A stretch of DNA of 64,000 bases from an uncultured Clostridia bacterium (GCA_934438075.1 CAKSBF010000006.1:1-64000), one strand, 5' to 3'. Counted from the stretch's first letter, positions 24,730 to 35,223 are shown. Notes: generated by a model not told the origin, from the letters alone. Numbers and translations are program-made.

Positions 24730-25323
24730 TTACTCATCTATAAGATTACCTTTTTTAACATTCTCGGAGATTATTTGTTTTGAAATCTCCCATAGTGTTT
24801 CCGAACCTAATCTGGTTTTTTGCTGACGGTTGAAAACCTGCGATTTTTTGACTTTGTGTGCCTTCCAATCACCGCCGTTATTAGAGTTATTCAGCAGCAA
24901 TGGCTGAAGATTGTCCATTGCACGAGCAAACCTTGCTTCCGGAGTTTCGCCGGCCTCAAATTCATCAAATAAACCATTTAATTCAGACTGTTGTTCCTTA
25001 GGCAAAAGGCCAAAGATGCGTTCGGCAGCCTTCGCCTCTCTTTCTTTTTGGGAACTCAGCGCAACGGCATCATAAGCATAGGTATCACCGGCATCAATTT
25101 CTACAATATCATGAATCAGTGCCATCATCATAGCTCTTGCCAAATCAAATTTTTCATTAGCATATTCCTTCAGCAGATAAATCATAACAGCCATATGCCA
25201 TGCATGTTCCGCGTCATTTTCCCTTCTGCCGTGACCGCTCAAATGTGTCTGCCGTAAAATATTTTTCTCCTGATCAATCTCCAATATAAAATTAATCTGT
25301 CTTTTTAACCTGTCTGACTCCAT
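24730..25323 (-). CDS. HD-domain hydrolase (YfbR/HDDC2-like nucleotidase)
   Basis: 197-residue metal-dependent phosphohydrolase. The HD ligands appear in order: H in AEHAWHMAV, HD in ALIHDIVEIDAGD, and a later Asp in RAMDNLQP. This spacing matches the YfbR/HDDC2 group, which dephosphorylates deoxynucleoside 5'-monophosphates. ATG 25323 is six bases after AGAGGTG; GTG three codons earlier overlaps that site. It is 45 bases downstream of the FAD-dehydrogenase gene and likely the last gene of the purL-lepA series, consistent with nucleotide clean-up. Confidence 0.85.
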   Translation of the reverse strand: MESDRLKRQINFILEIDQEKNILRQTHLSGHGRRENDAEHAWHMAVMIYLLKEYANEKFDLARAMMMALIHDIVEIDAGDTYAYDAVALSSQKEREAKAAERIFGLLPKEQQSELNGLFDEFEAGETPEARFARAMDNLQPLLLNNSNNGGDWKAHKVKKSQVFNRQQKTRLGSETLWEISKQIISENVKKGNLIDE

Positions 25324-25368
25324 AAACAGCACCTCTTTTTCATAATAGAGCTTAGCTTTTCCGACAAT

Positions 25369-26955
25369 TTACTCTTTCATGCAATATTGCGAAATCAACT
25401 TTTCCGCTACCCTTATACCATCCGCCGCTGCGCTCATAATGCCGCCGGCATAACCTGCCCCTTCGCCCGCCGGATAAAGTCCGCGAAGCGAGACACTTTG
25501 CAAAGAATCATCACGCACAATCCGCACCGGTGCGGAGGTTCGAGTTTCCACTCCGGTTAAAACCGCACCTCCGTTTGTATAATTCTCTATTTTTCGTTCA
25601 AACTGCCGCAAGCCGTCTGCCAAAACCCGGTTAACACGTGTTGAAAAGAGTTCGTTTAAATCCGAACCGGCGATTTGCGGCAGATAGCTGGGCTGTACCC
25701 TCCCAAAATCACTCGTTTTTCTTTTCTCCAGATAATCACAGATCAGCTGGGATGGCGCCGCATAACCTCCGCCTCCCATTTGAAAGGCTCTTCTTTCCAA
25801 ATTTCTCTGATATTCAATCCCCGCCAAAGGATGTGCAGACGCAAAATCATTTTCCGTAACATTCACGCAGATTGCCGCATTCGCGTTCTGCTTATCTCTC
25901 GCAAAATAACTCATACCATTTGTGACGACCATATCTTCCTCTGATGCCGCGGCAACTACCACGCCGCCCGGACACATACAAAAAGAATAACAGGCATCCG
26001 TACCGTTTCGGTACGAAAGCTGATAATCTGCGGCGCCAAGTTTTGGATGTCCTGCAAAATTACCATACATTGCCTGATCAATCTCACTTTGCAAGTGCTC
26101 TGCACGCACCCCAACAGAAAATGCCTTCTGCGTCAGCAAAATATCGTTTTGAAGCAACATTTTATAGGTATCACGTGCGCTGTGCCCAAGCGCCAATACT
26201 GCAACGTTACATAAAATTTCTTCGCCATCTGATAGTTTGACTCCCCGCAACTGTCCATTCTGTTTCAGCAAACCTGTCACATGGGCCTCAAAGCGTACTT
26301 CCCCGCCAAGACGAATTATCTCCATACGAATGTTCTTCACAACATTTTTCAAAATATCCGTCCCAATATGGGGTTTTGCATAATATAAAATCTCCTCCGG
26401 CGCACCGAAGTTTACAAATTCGTGCAAAATTTTCATGATGCGCCCATCTGAGATTCTCGTTGTCAACTTACCATCTGAAAAAGTACCTGCTCCGCCTTCG
26501 CCAAATTGCACATTGGTTCTCGGGTTAAAAGAACCATCATTCCAAAACTTTTGTACCGCTGCCGTTCGTCTGTCAACATCCATGCCGCGCTCCAATACAA
26601 GCGGACGATAACCCCATCGCGCCAAAGTCAGTGCACAGAAAAGTCCGCACGGACCACTCCCTACTACAACCGGGCGATATGGAAGAAGAATATTTCCCTT
26701 CAGAAAAACACCCTCTTCTTCCCGTTTCAGCATCACTGCGTTTTTATCTCCGGAGGTTAAATTCACGTTATGAAGCTCCAAATCAACGCTATAGACGAAA
26801 CACACTCGTTTCTTCCGTGCATCAACCGATTGTTTTGCTATGCGAAAAGAAATGCAGTCCTTTTTACTCACCCCAAGCCGTTTGAGCGCTGCCTGTCTAA
26901 TTTCTTGCCACTCAGCATCCAACGGCATACTAATATTATGAACCCGAACCCTCAT
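25369..26955 (-). CDS. FAD-dependent dehydrogenase (COG2509-type)
   Basis: 528-residue flavoprotein. After an N-terminal domain of about 90 residues comes the dinucleotide motif VVGSGPCGLFCALTLARWG and ERGMDVDRR. The middle holds NVQFGEGGAGTFSDGKL and CMCPGGVVVAAASE, and the C-terminus GAGYAGGIMSAAADG binds FAD. This is the conserved but uncharacterised FAD dehydrogenase group common in Clostridia. ATG 26955 overlaps the hemW stop (ATGA) with AGGAG upstream, so the nine-codon extension is unlikely. Reaction unknown. Confidence 0.88.
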   Translation of the reverse strand: MRVRVHNISMPLDAEWQEIRQAALKRLGVSKKDCISFRIAKQSVDARKKRVCFVYSVDLELHNVNLTSGDKNAVMLKREEEGVFLKGNILLPYRPVVVGSGPCGLFCALTLARWGYRPLVLERGMDVDRRTAAVQKFWNDGSFNPRTNVQFGEGGAGTFSDGKLTTRISDGRIMKILHEFVNFGAPEEILYYAKPHIGTDILKNVVKNIRMEIIRLGGEVRFEAHVTGLLKQNGQLRGVKLSDGEEILCNVAVLALGHSARDTYKMLLQNDILLTQKAFSVGVRAEHLQSEIDQAMYGNFAGHPKLGAADYQLSYRNGTDACYSFCMCPGGVVVAAASEEDMVVTNGMSYFARDKQNANAAICVNVTENDFASAHPLAGIEYQRNLERRAFQMGGGGYAAPSQLICDYLEKRKTSDFGRVQPSYLPQIAGSDLNELFSTRVNRVLADGLRQFERKIENYTNGGAVLTGVETRTSAPVRIVRDDSLQSVSLRGLYPAGEGAGYAGGIMSAAADGIRVAEKLISQYCMKE

Positions 26956-28103
26956 ACTTTCTCCTCCGGTAAAAATTCGCAAAAAATACTATTTGATACG
27001 TCAATTCCTTTTTCTGTCAGACAGATGTTATTGCCATGCTCCTCCAACAAGCCCAACTTTCTAAACTTTGTCAGCTGACTCCCATATACTGTTTCTATCT
27101 CCGTTGCAAATTTGCTAGAAAAATCAGATTTACAAATTCCTCTCACCTTACGCAATCCAAGAAAAACAAATTCTGCCATTTCATCTGTTCTCGTCAGCAA
27201 TTCTGTCTCCCTGCCACACGGAGGAATCATCTGCACCAGCTGTTCATAGCGGTCAAGCTGCGGCGGATTGCCAAAACGTATATTTCCAAACTGTGAATGT
27301 GCCGCTGCCCCTAAGCCAATATAGGGCCGCCGCTCCCAATATTTATTATTATGTTTCGATTCGTAGCCGTTGCGTGCAAAATTAGAAATCTCATAATGTA
27401 TATAACCGTCTTGTGCAAGTCTTTTTATTAGAAAATGATACAAGTCTCGTTCCATCTCTTCATCAGGAAGCTGCAATTCTCCACTCTCTACACGTTTTGC
27501 AAGCAGCGTCCCCTCTTCCAGTATCAGACTATAGGCAGAAATATGCGTCGGTTCAAGCAGCAGCGCTGTTTCTAGGCTTTCCAAAAAAACTTCCTTCGTT
27601 TGATATGGCAATCCAAACATCAAATCCAGATTTATATTTTCAAAGCCACAATCTTGCGCAAGCTTGATGCATTTTTTTGCTTCTTCTGCATTGTGCAGCC
27701 TGCCAAGCAACTCCAATTCCCGATCGCAAAATGATTGTACACCTACACTTAAACGATTTACACCTGCACTGTGTAATTTTTTTAAATATATATCATCAAC
27801 CGTTTTTGGATTGCACTCAACCGTAATTTCACATGTATCAGTCAGCAGAAAACAGTTCTGTATGGCGCGCAGCAACCCTGTTAAAAGTTCTGCGTCAAGA
27901 CAGGTTGGTGTGCCTCCGCCGATATAAACCGTATCCGCACATAAACCGCGATAATGCGCCATTTCAATTGCAACCGCCTCTAAATATGAAGCTGCCCGGG
28001 AGATAAGTCCCGGGTAAGAAGTGAAATCACAATATGCACATTTTTTCAGACAGAACGGTAGATGAACATATACGCCGTACGTCTCTTCACGATTAATCTT
28101 CAT
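26952..28103 (-). CDS. hemW: HemW-like radical SAM protein (heme chaperone)
   Basis: 383-residue radical SAM protein. The cluster motif is CLKKCAYC preceded by VYVHLPF, then YIGGGTPTCL, and the HemW-type SVGVQSFCDRELELLGR and NNKYWERRPYIGLGAAAHS. HemW proteins deliver heme, rather than act as coproporphyrinogen oxidase. ATG 28103 is chosen because the motif should lie about 15-25 residues from the N-terminus; it overlaps the lepA end by 11 bases. A 47-codon upstream extension inside lepA is a shadow. It lies in the lepA-hemW pair found in many Bacillota. Confidence 0.93.
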   Translation of the reverse strand: MKINREETYGVYVHLPFCLKKCAYCDFTSYPGLISRAASYLEAVAIEMAHYRGLCADTVYIGGGTPTCLDAELLTGLLRAIQNCFLLTDTCEITVECNPKTVDDIYLKKLHSAGVNRLSVGVQSFCDRELELLGRLHNAEEAKKCIKLAQDCGFENINLDLMFGLPYQTKEVFLESLETALLLEPTHISAYSLILEEGTLLAKRVESGELQLPDEEMERDLYHFLIKRLAQDGYIHYEISNFARNGYESKHNNKYWERRPYIGLGAAAHSQFGNIRFGNPPQLDRYEQLVQMIPPCGRETELLTRTDEMAEFVFLGLRKVRGICKSDFSSKFATEIETVYGSQLTKFRKLGLLEEHGNNICLTEKGIDVSNSIFCEFLPEEKV

Positions 28104-29901
28104 CCAGCTTGAGAACGGACATAAACGCCTCCTGCGGCACTTCAACCGAGCCGACCTGACGCATCCGCTTCTTCCCTTCTTTCTGTTTTTCAAGCAGCTT
28201 TTTCTTACGCGTAATATCGCCGCCATAACATTTTGCCAAAACATCTTTGCGCAGTGCCTTTACGGTTTCACGCGCAATAATTTTATTGCCAACCGCTGCC
28301 TGAATCGGAATTTCAAACAGTTGCCTTGGTATGGACGCCTTTAGTTTTTCCGCTATTCTCCTGCCGCGCGCATACGCTTTTGACGTGTGAACAATGAAAG
28401 AAAGTGCATCCACCATGTCACCGTTTAACAAAATATCCAGTTTCACCAGCTCAGACTGCTGATATCCCTTCATTTCATAATCAAAGGATGCATAGCCTTT
28501 TGTTCGTGATTTTAAAGCATCGAAAAAATCATAGATTATCTCATTCAGCGGCAGTTCATAATGCAGCTGCGCACGTGTAGAATCAATATAAGTGGTATTA
28601 ATATATACGCCGCGTCTATCCTGGCATAATTCCATAATATTGCCGATAAATTCTGTCGGAACCATAATATCTGCCCGGACAATCGGTTCCTCCATATACT
28701 GAATTTCACTTCCATCCGGTAAATTAGTCGGATTGGAAATATCAATCAGTTCACCGTTGGTTTTCATCACCTTGTAAATAACACTCGGCGCAGTGGTAAC
28801 CAAATCCAGGTTATATTCCCGCTCTAAACGTTCCTGAATAATCTCCATGTGCAAAAGTCCCAGAAAACCGCAACGAAAACCGAAGCCCAGCGCCACGGAG
28901 GTTTCCGGTTCATACACTAGAGCCGCATCATTTAGCTGAAGCTTCGCCAATGCATCACGCAGATCATCGTAACGTGCGCCGTCTGCCGGGTAGATACCGC
29001 AGAAAACCATCGGATTTACTTGCTTATAACCCGCCAACGGCTCTTTGGCAGGATTAGATTTCAGTGTAATGGTATCGCCGACACGCGTATCAGAAACATT
29101 TTTAATACTTGCAGTCAAATACCCAACCTCACCCGCTAAAAGCTCCTCGCTCTTTAAAAATCCGGACGGATGCAAATAACCGACCTCAACCACCTCAAAG
29201 TCCTTACCCGTTGCCATCAAATGAATGACATCGCCGGCTTTCACACGTCCCTCTTTCACACGAAAATAAATAATAACACCCTTATACGAATCGTAAAAGC
29301 TATCAAATATCAACGCCTTAAGCGGTGCATGTTCATCACCCTTTGGTGGTGGAATCACCTTTACAATCTGCTCCAACACCTCATCAATGCCGATTCCGTT
29401 CTTTGCAGAAATGCGCGGTGCGTCCTCTGCCGGAATCCCGATAACATTTTCTATTTCCTCCACCACTACCTCCGGCTGTGCCGCAGGAAGGTCTATTTTA
29501 TTGATAACCGGCATAATCTCAAGATCGTGATCAAGTGCAAGATAAGTGTTTGCCAAAGTCTGCGCCTCTATACCCTGCGCCGCATCCACGATTAAAATAG
29601 CGCCCTCACATGCTGCCAGACTGCGCGAAACCTCATAGTTAAAATCCACATGTCCCGGCGTATCAATGAGGTTTAAAATATATTCTTCCCCATCCTGAGC
29701 CATATAGCGCAAGCGAACCGCACGTGCTTTAATCGTAATGCCGCGCTCACGTTCCAAATCCATGTTATCAAGAACCTGCGCTTCCATTTCACGTTCCGTC
29801 AAAGCACCTGTTTTTTCCAGCAGACGGTCCGCCAGTGTGGATTTTCCATGATCTATATGCGCAATAATGGAAAAATTTCTGATTCTGTCCAGTCGATTCA
29901 T
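28093..29901 (-). CDS. lepA: Elongation factor 4 (LepA)
   Basis: 602-residue translational GTPase, full length. GTPase motifs: AHIDHGKST (G1), DTPGH (G3), NKID (G4). EF4-specific C-terminal domain includes GFRCGFLGLLHMEI and the terminal RKKKLLEKQKEGKKRMR. It back-translocates or rescues stalled ribosomes under ionic stress. ATG 29901 has GGAGG upstream and overlaps the punA stop by four bases (ATGA). Sits in a purL-punA-lepA-hemW string. Confidence 0.98.
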   Translation of the reverse strand: MNRLDRIRNFSIIAHIDHGKSTLADRLLEKTGALTEREMEAQVLDNMDLERERGITIKARAVRLRYMAQDGEEYILNLIDTPGHVDFNYEVSRSLAACEGAILIVDAAQGIEAQTLANTYLALDHDLEIMPVINKIDLPAAQPEVVVEEIENVIGIPAEDAPRISAKNGIGIDEVLEQIVKVIPPPKGDEHAPLKALIFDSFYDSYKGVIIYFRVKEGRVKAGDVIHLMATGKDFEVVEVGYLHPSGFLKSEELLAGEVGYLTASIKNVSDTRVGDTITLKSNPAKEPLAGYKQVNPMVFCGIYPADGARYDDLRDALAKLQLNDAALVYEPETSVALGFGFRCGFLGLLHMEIIQERLEREYNLDLVTTAPSVIYKVMKTNGELIDISNPTNLPDGSEIQYMEEPIVRADIMVPTEFIGNIMELCQDRRGVYINTTYIDSTRAQLHYELPLNEIIYDFFDALKSRTKGYASFDYEMKGYQQSELVKLDILLNGDMVDALSFIVHTSKAYARGRRIAEKLKASIPRQLFEIPIQAAVGNKIIARETVKALRKDVLAKCYGGDITRKKKLLEKQKEGKKRMRQVGSVEVPQEAFMSVLKLDED

Positions 29902-30728
29902 ATTTCCTCCAATGATAAGTCAGCGCAAATCAAATTTGTAATGAAACGATTAAAATGATTCTTGCTGTCCTCCGTATATTCCAATTCCTGTATTTCCTCC
30001 AACATTCCTGCCGCCAAGTTTGTTACAAACGACAGCACAAGTACTTTCATACCGGCATGTACAGCACAGATAACCTCCGGTACAGTAGACATACCAACCA
30101 CATCCGCACCCAAAGTACGAAGCATGCGAATCTCCGCCGGTGTTTCAAAACACGGCCCCGGCATGTAAGCGTATATCCCCTCCCGCAAAGGAATTCGTGC
30201 ATTCTCGGCGATTCTCTTAGCGGCTACACGCAGTTCTTTACTATAAGCATCACTCATATCCGGAAAACGAGGACCAAATTCATCTATATTTTTCCCACGC
30301 AGCGGCGTATCATTAAAAAACTTAATATGATCAGAAATCAATACCAAATCACCAACATGATAAGATTGATTAATCGAACCGACCGCATTGGTTAAAAACA
30401 ACTTACGAATACCCAATTTCCGAAATACCCGTATGGGATACACTACTTCGTCCATAGAATATCCCTCGTAGTAATGAATCCGCCCCTGCATAATTAAAAC
30501 AGACTTGCCGCAAAGCTTTCCGCAAACCAACTGTCCGGCATGATCCGGTGCAGTGGAAACAGGAAAATGAGGAATCTTAGAATATGGTATCTCCGTTTTC
30601 TCCTCTAAAAAATCTGCAAAATATCCCAGTCCGGTTCCCAAAACCAACGCTGTCTCAGGAATCTCCGACAGCTCTTGGCGCAAAAACTCTGCTGTTTCTT
30701 CAATGATTTGTAGCTCTTTCAACATCAT
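29898..30728 (-). CDS. punA: Purine-nucleoside phosphorylase (trimeric, inosine/guanosine type)
   Basis: 276-residue enzyme cleaving inosine or guanosine with phosphate to base and ribose-1-phosphate. Family motifs are visible: LVLGTGLGYFAD, HFPVSTAPDHAGQ, the active-site TNAVGSIN, GPCFETPAEIR and VGMSTVPE. Length fits PNP class I (PunA/DeoD2). ATG 30728 is six bases after AAGGA; the open frame begins at a TTG two codons earlier. It starts four bases inside the purL end, linking purine synthesis and salvage in one transcript. Confidence 0.94.
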   Translation of the reverse strand: MMLKELQIIEETAEFLRQELSEIPETALVLGTGLGYFADFLEEKTEIPYSKIPHFPVSTAPDHAGQLVCGKLCGKSVLIMQGRIHYYEGYSMDEVVYPIRVFRKLGIRKLFLTNAVGSINQSYHVGDLVLISDHIKFFNDTPLRGKNIDEFGPRFPDMSDAYSKELRVAAKRIAENARIPLREGIYAYMPGPCFETPAEIRMLRTLGADVVGMSTVPEVICAVHAGMKVLVLSFVTNLAAGMLEEIQELEYTEDSKNHFNRFITNLICADLSLEEI

Positions 30729-30730
30729 TA

Positions 30731-33700
30731 TCAATCCTTAAAATAACGGACACCGGATTCAAAAATCTTTTGATCCTGATTGCCGAAAACATTTTGTGCA
30801 ACGTTGCTGCCAATACGCTCGGAATGACCCATTTTGCCCAAAATCCGCCCGCACGGACTGGTAATACCTTCAATCGCAGCAACCGAACCATTTGGATTAA
30901 AAGCTGTTTCGTAGGTCGGATTCCCGTCCATATCCACATACTGTGTTGCAATTTGACCGTTTTCAGCCAGCTTTTTCACCCATTCCGCATTTGCCGCAAA
31001 ACGACCTTCACCATGCGAAACGGGTATCGTATGAATATCGCCAACCTTCACGCCGGAAAACCACGGCGAAAGATTGGAACAAATACGGGTATAAACCATC
31101 TGCGACACGTGTCGGCCAATGGTGTTAAACGTCAGTGTCGGCGAGTCCGCGCTAATATCACAAATCTCACCGTATGGCACCAACCCCAGCTTAATAAGTG
31201 CCTGAAAGCCATTGCAGATACCAAGCATCAAACCATCTCTGCGGTTTAATAACTCCATCACTGCATTTTTTACATCCGGATGACGAAATACCGTTGCAAT
31301 AAACTTACCGGAACCCTCAGGCTCATCTCCTGCTGAAAAGCCGCCCGGCAACATAATAATCTGACTGTTTTCAATGCGCTTTACCATCTCCTGCGCCGAT
31401 TCTTCTATGTCATTTGCTGTCAGATTTTTAATAACAAAAGTATCGCAAACTCCACCGGCACGCTCAAATGCACGTGCGCTGTCATATTCGCAGTTTGTAC
31501 CCGGAAACACCGGAATGAAAATCCTAGGACGGGCAAAGGTTTTGCCTGCCACAATAGGATAGCTATTACGAAATGCAAATGTGGGTATTTCTTCTTTCGG
31601 TTCCTCTGCCTGAATCGGGTAAACGCCCGAAAGCGGAGCCTGCCATGCAGCAATTAATTCTTCCAAATCAAGCTTTTCACCTTTGCAGAATATAGCTGTC
31701 TCTCCGCAGGTCTCACCGATTTTAATACCGCTTGGCTTGCAATCACGCGACACCTCAAGGACAATTGCGCCGATTTCCGGTGCAAACAAATAGTCGTTTG
31801 CCGTCTCAGAGAGTTTCACACCGATTTTGTTGCCAAACGCCATTTTGCTGACTGCTTCCGCCAAGCCACCTGCGCGAACGGTGTAGGCAGAACGGACTTT
31901 GTCTGCCTGCACCAAATCATAAACCTCCCGATACATCGCCGTAAGCTTTGCAATATCCGGCAACTCATCCGTTCCGCGTTCTACCGGCAGCAGGTATAAA
32001 TCACTGTCTGTCTCTTTTAATTCGCCGGAAACAATCTTATTTGCCTTCACCGGATCAACAGCAAAGGAAACCAAGGTTGGCGGCACATCCATATCGTTGA
32101 ACGAACCGGACATCGAATCTTTTCCGCCGATTGCCGCCAGTTTCAGCTGTGTCTGTGCCCAATAGGCCCCCAACAATGCCGCAAATGGCTTGCCCCAACG
32201 CTCCGGGTCTGCACCGAGGCGCTCAAAATATTCTTGAAAAGTTAAATAAATTTTCTCATAATTTCCGCCTGAAGCGACAATCTTAGAAACCGATTCCACT
32301 ACGGCATATGCAGCACCATGGAACGGACTCCACTCGGAAAGCTTCGGATCATATCCATATGACATTAAGGTTGCTGTGTCCACATCGCCATGCAATACCG
32401 GAATTTTCGCAGCCATAGCTATATTCGGTGTCAGCTGATATTTTCCGCCAAACGGCATCAGCACCGTACCGGCACCAATGCTGGAGTCAAAACGTTCACA
32501 CAAGCCTTTCTGGCTTGCAACATTTAAATCCCCCATCAAATTCATCCAACGCTCACGCACATTATCGCTGCCGTTTACGTTTGCTGCAAAATATGATTGT
32601 TCTGCCGGCGCCGCAACAGCAACATCCGTATTTTTCACCGCACCGTTTGTATTTAAGAAATCACGCGAAATATCACAGATAGTCTTTCCGCGCCAGTGCA
32701 TGGTCAGGCGGTTGGTATCCGTTACATCAGCAACCTTAGTTGCTTCAAGATTTTCTTTATGCGCATAAGAAATAAACTTTTCCATATCCTCCCGGCGCAC
32801 CACAACGGCCATGCGTTCCTGTGATTCGGAAATCGCAAGCTCCGTGCCATCCAGTCCTTCATACTTTTTCGGTACGCGGTCTAAATCAATCACCAAGCCG
32901 TCCGCCAGTTCGCCAATGGCCACCGAAACACCACCGGCACCAAAATCATTACAACGTTTAATCAGGCGTGTCACTTCACCGTTGCGGAACAATCTCTGCA
33001 ATTTGCGCTCCACAGGTGGGTTACCCTTTTGTACCTCAGCGCCGCAGCTCTCAAGTGACTTTTCAGTATGCGCCTTCGAAGAGCCTGTTGCTCCGCCGCA
33101 TCCGTCACGACCCGTTCTGCCGCCCAACAGAATAATTACATCACCCGGTTGCGGACGTTCACGTACAACATTTTCCTTTGGTGCCGCCGCAATGACCGCA
33201 CCGATTTCCATACGTTTTGCAATATATCCCTCATCATAAATTTCTGTTACCTGACCTGTCGCAAGACCAATCTGGTTCCCATAGGAGCTGTACCCTGCTG
33301 CCGCACCGGTTGAAATTTTTCTCTGCATCAGCTTGCCCGGTGTGGTTTCAGCAAGACTCTTTCTCGGGTCACCGGAGCCGGTCACGCGCATTGCCTGATA
33401 TACATAGGAACGACCCGAAAGCGGATCCCGTATTGCGCCGCCAAGACAAGTTGCCGCACCGCCAAAAGGCTCAATTTCCGTTGGATGGTTGTGAGTTTCG
33501 TTTTTAAACATCACCAGCCATTCTTCTTTTTTGCCGTCCACCTCAATATTAACGCAAATGGAGCAAGCATTTATCTCCTCCGATTCATCCAGTTCCTTTA
33601 AATAACCCTGTTTTTTCAATTCTTTTGCCGCGATAGTGGCAATGTCCATCAGGCAAAGATTTTTATTTTTATTGACATACAAAACCTCACGAGCTTTTTG

Positions 33701-34471
33701 GTAATCAGCAAACGCTTTTTTTACCGGCTCATTGTAGCATCCACGCTCGAATGAAATTTCGTTGATTTTCGTGGAAAAAGTTGTATGACGGCAGTGATCC
33801 GACCAATAGGTATCAATCATACGCATTTCCGTAATTGTCGGGTCCCGCTTCTCCGTCTCCTTAAAGTATTGCCTGCAAAATTTAATATCATCCAAATCCA
33901 TGGCAAAACCATAACTGTCAATCATCTCGGAAAGTCCCTGTTCATCTAAGAGCGTAAAACCGGAAAGAACTTTAACGTCATCCGGTACCTTTGTTTCCAT
34001 CTTTAAAGTATCAAACTTTTCCAGTGTTGTCTCCCATGCTTCTACCGGATTAATTAAATACTTTTTGATTTTTTCTACATCCTCATCCGAAACATTGCCA
34101 ATTAAAACCGTCAGTTTTGCTACACGAACGTTTGGACGCTCTTTTTTTGTCAGAAGCTGAATACATTCTGCCGCAGAATCCGCTCTCTGGTCATACTGTC
34201 CCGGAAGCAACTCGCTCGCAAAGACCTTTGCTCCCTGCGGCAGCGGATATTCTTCATCATAAGCATTGTCTACAGGCGGTTCACTGAAAATAAGATTGCG
34301 CGCAGCAGTATATTCCTCCTCCGAAATACCCTCCACATCATATCTGTGCACCAGCCGGACCTCCTGCAAGCCGGAAACAGACAAGTTTTGTTTTAAATCT
34401 TTCAGCAGGTGTGATGCTTCCACATCAAACCCCTTTTTCTTTTCTACAAAAATTCTTCTAACGTTCGCCAT
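30731..34471 (-). CDS. purL: Phosphoribosylformylglycinamidine synthase, single-chain PurL
   Basis: 1246-residue enzyme converting FGAR, glutamine and ATP to FGAM in purine synthesis. N-terminal PurS-like region (about 1-150), linker with SDHCRHTTFS, ATP-binding AIRM/PurM halves (NETHNHPTEIEPFGGAATC, GGRTGRDGCGGATGSSK, DFGAGGVSV), and a C-terminal glutaminase with PGGFSAGDEPEG and catalytic Cys in LGICNGFQALI. Single-chain form replaces the purS-purL-purQ set. GGAGGG precedes ATG 34471. No other pur genes are in the window. Confidence 0.97.
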   Translation of the reverse strand: MANVRRIFVEKKKGFDVEASHLLKDLKQNLSVSGLQEVRLVHRYDVEGISEEEYTAARNLIFSEPPVDNAYDEEYPLPQGAKVFASELLPGQYDQRADSAAECIQLLTKKERPNVRVAKLTVLIGNVSDEDVEKIKKYLINPVEAWETTLEKFDTLKMETKVPDDVKVLSGFTLLDEQGLSEMIDSYGFAMDLDDIKFCRQYFKETEKRDPTITEMRMIDTYWSDHCRHTTFSTKINEISFERGCYNEPVKKAFADYQKAREVLYVNKNKNLCLMDIATIAAKELKKQGYLKELDESEEINACSICVNIEVDGKKEEWLVMFKNETHNHPTEIEPFGGAATCLGGAIRDPLSGRSYVYQAMRVTGSGDPRKSLAETTPGKLMQRKISTGAAAGYSSYGNQIGLATGQVTEIYDEGYIAKRMEIGAVIAAAPKENVVRERPQPGDVIILLGGRTGRDGCGGATGSSKAHTEKSLESCGAEVQKGNPPVERKLQRLFRNGEVTRLIKRCNDFGAGGVSVAIGELADGLVIDLDRVPKKYEGLDGTELAISESQERMAVVVRREDMEKFISYAHKENLEATKVADVTDTNRLTMHWRGKTICDISRDFLNTNGAVKNTDVAVAAPAEQSYFAANVNGSDNVRERWMNLMGDLNVASQKGLCERFDSSIGAGTVLMPFGGKYQLTPNIAMAAKIPVLHGDVDTATLMSYGYDPKLSEWSPFHGAAYAVVESVSKIVASGGNYEKIYLTFQEYFERLGADPERWGKPFAALLGAYWAQTQLKLAAIGGKDSMSGSFNDMDVPPTLVSFAVDPVKANKIVSGELKETDSDLYLLPVERGTDELPDIAKLTAMYREVYDLVQADKVRSAYTVRAGGLAEAVSKMAFGNKIGVKLSETANDYLFAPEIGAIVLEVSRDCKPSGIKIGETCGETAIFCKGEKLDLEELIAAWQAPLSGVYPIQAEEPKEEIPTFAFRNSYPIVAGKTFARPRIFIPVFPGTNCEYDSARAFERAGGVCDTFVIKNLTANDIEESAQEMVKRIENSQIIMLPGGFSAGDEPEGSGKFIATVFRHPDVKNAVMELLNRRDGLMLGICNGFQALIKLGLVPYGEICDISADSPTLTFNTIGRHVSQMVYTRICSNLSPWFSGVKVGDIHTIPVSHGEGRFAANAEWVKKLAENGQIATQYVDMDGNPTYETAFNPNGSVAAIEGITSPCGRILGKMGHSERIGSNVAQNVFGNQDQKIFESGVRYFKD

Positions 34472-34510
34472 TTATGCCCTCCGAATGTTTTTGTTTTTTC
34501 TTCACACATA

Positions 34511-35107
34511 TCATATCTCGTTAAATGATGTCATTACCGCAAAGCCATAATCATCCACCTTCAGTCGGCAGATACCGGCATTATTTACCTGAAAATGCCA
34601 TGCTCCTTCCACATTCATATCAAACAGCAGCGCTAAAATATTTCGAATACATTCCTCGTGAGTCACAATTAAAATTTTTCCCTTCTCATGTGATTCTAAT
34701 ATCTTTCTGATAGCAATAGCGTTGCGTTCACAAACCTGCATTACACTTTCGCCCTGCGGAATTTCATAATCCATCCAATTCTGGTACCACTCTTTATATT
34801 CATCAGGGTATTTATCCTGAATCTCTTCTATCGTCATATTTTCCCATATCCCGTAGCTTCTGTCACACAGCTCTGCCATTTCCGTTGCTTCAATAAATAA
34901 ACTTTTTGCAATCGGCGCAGCTGTATTTTTTGCGCGTAAAAGCGGGCTGGTATAAACAGCATCTGCCTTTTCTCTTGCAAAGGTACGTGCAAGAGAAAGC
35001 GCCTGACGCTTGCCTCGCTCACTTAAAGCTACATCAGTCAGACCGATATATTTATTAGAAATCTGATTTACTGTCTCGCCATGCCGAATCAAAACTAATT
35101 CGAGCAC
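34511..35107 (-). CDS. Histidine phosphatase (phosphoglycerate-mutase-like)
   Basis: 198-residue phosphatase of the RHG superfamily: catalytic VLIRHGETVNQ near the N-terminus, CDRSYGIWENMT carrying the conserved Glu region, and the second His in VTHEECIRNILAL. The start is GTG 35107, seven bases after GGAGG. Possible roles include GpmB-like phosphatase or alpha-ribazole phosphatase; none can be chosen from sequence. It is the first gene of the purL series, with a good promoter upstream and 39 bases before purL. Confidence 0.9.
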   Translation of the reverse strand: MLELVLIRHGETVNQISNKYIGLTDVALSERGKRQALSLARTFAREKADAVYTSPLLRAKNTAAPIAKSLFIEATEMAELCDRSYGIWENMTIEEIQDKYPDEYKEWYQNWMDYEIPQGESVMQVCERNAIAIRKILESHEKGKILIVTHEECIRNILALLFDMNVEGAWHFQVNNAGICRLKVDDYGFAVMTSFNEI

Positions 35108-35137
35108 ACAATCCCCTCCTTCATATCACATAATATT

Positions 35138-35166
35138 ATCATATCATATTAGAGCATTTTTTGCAA
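35138..35166 (-). promoter_or_regulatory. Sigma-A promoter of the histidine phosphatase-purL series
   Basis: On the minus strand TTGCAA (35166-35161), 17 bases, TATGAT (35143-35138), about 31 bases before GTG 35107. Confidence 0.65.
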
Positions 35167-35223
35167 TCAGTTTTTGCCGAATCCTGCCAAAATCTGCAAA
35201 AGTCTACCGTTGCTGCGAAAGTA

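Noticed and set aside
28104..28244. N-terminal extension of hemW
   Set aside because: It lies inside lepA on the same strand and is a shadow frame; the radical SAM motif position fits the start at 28103.
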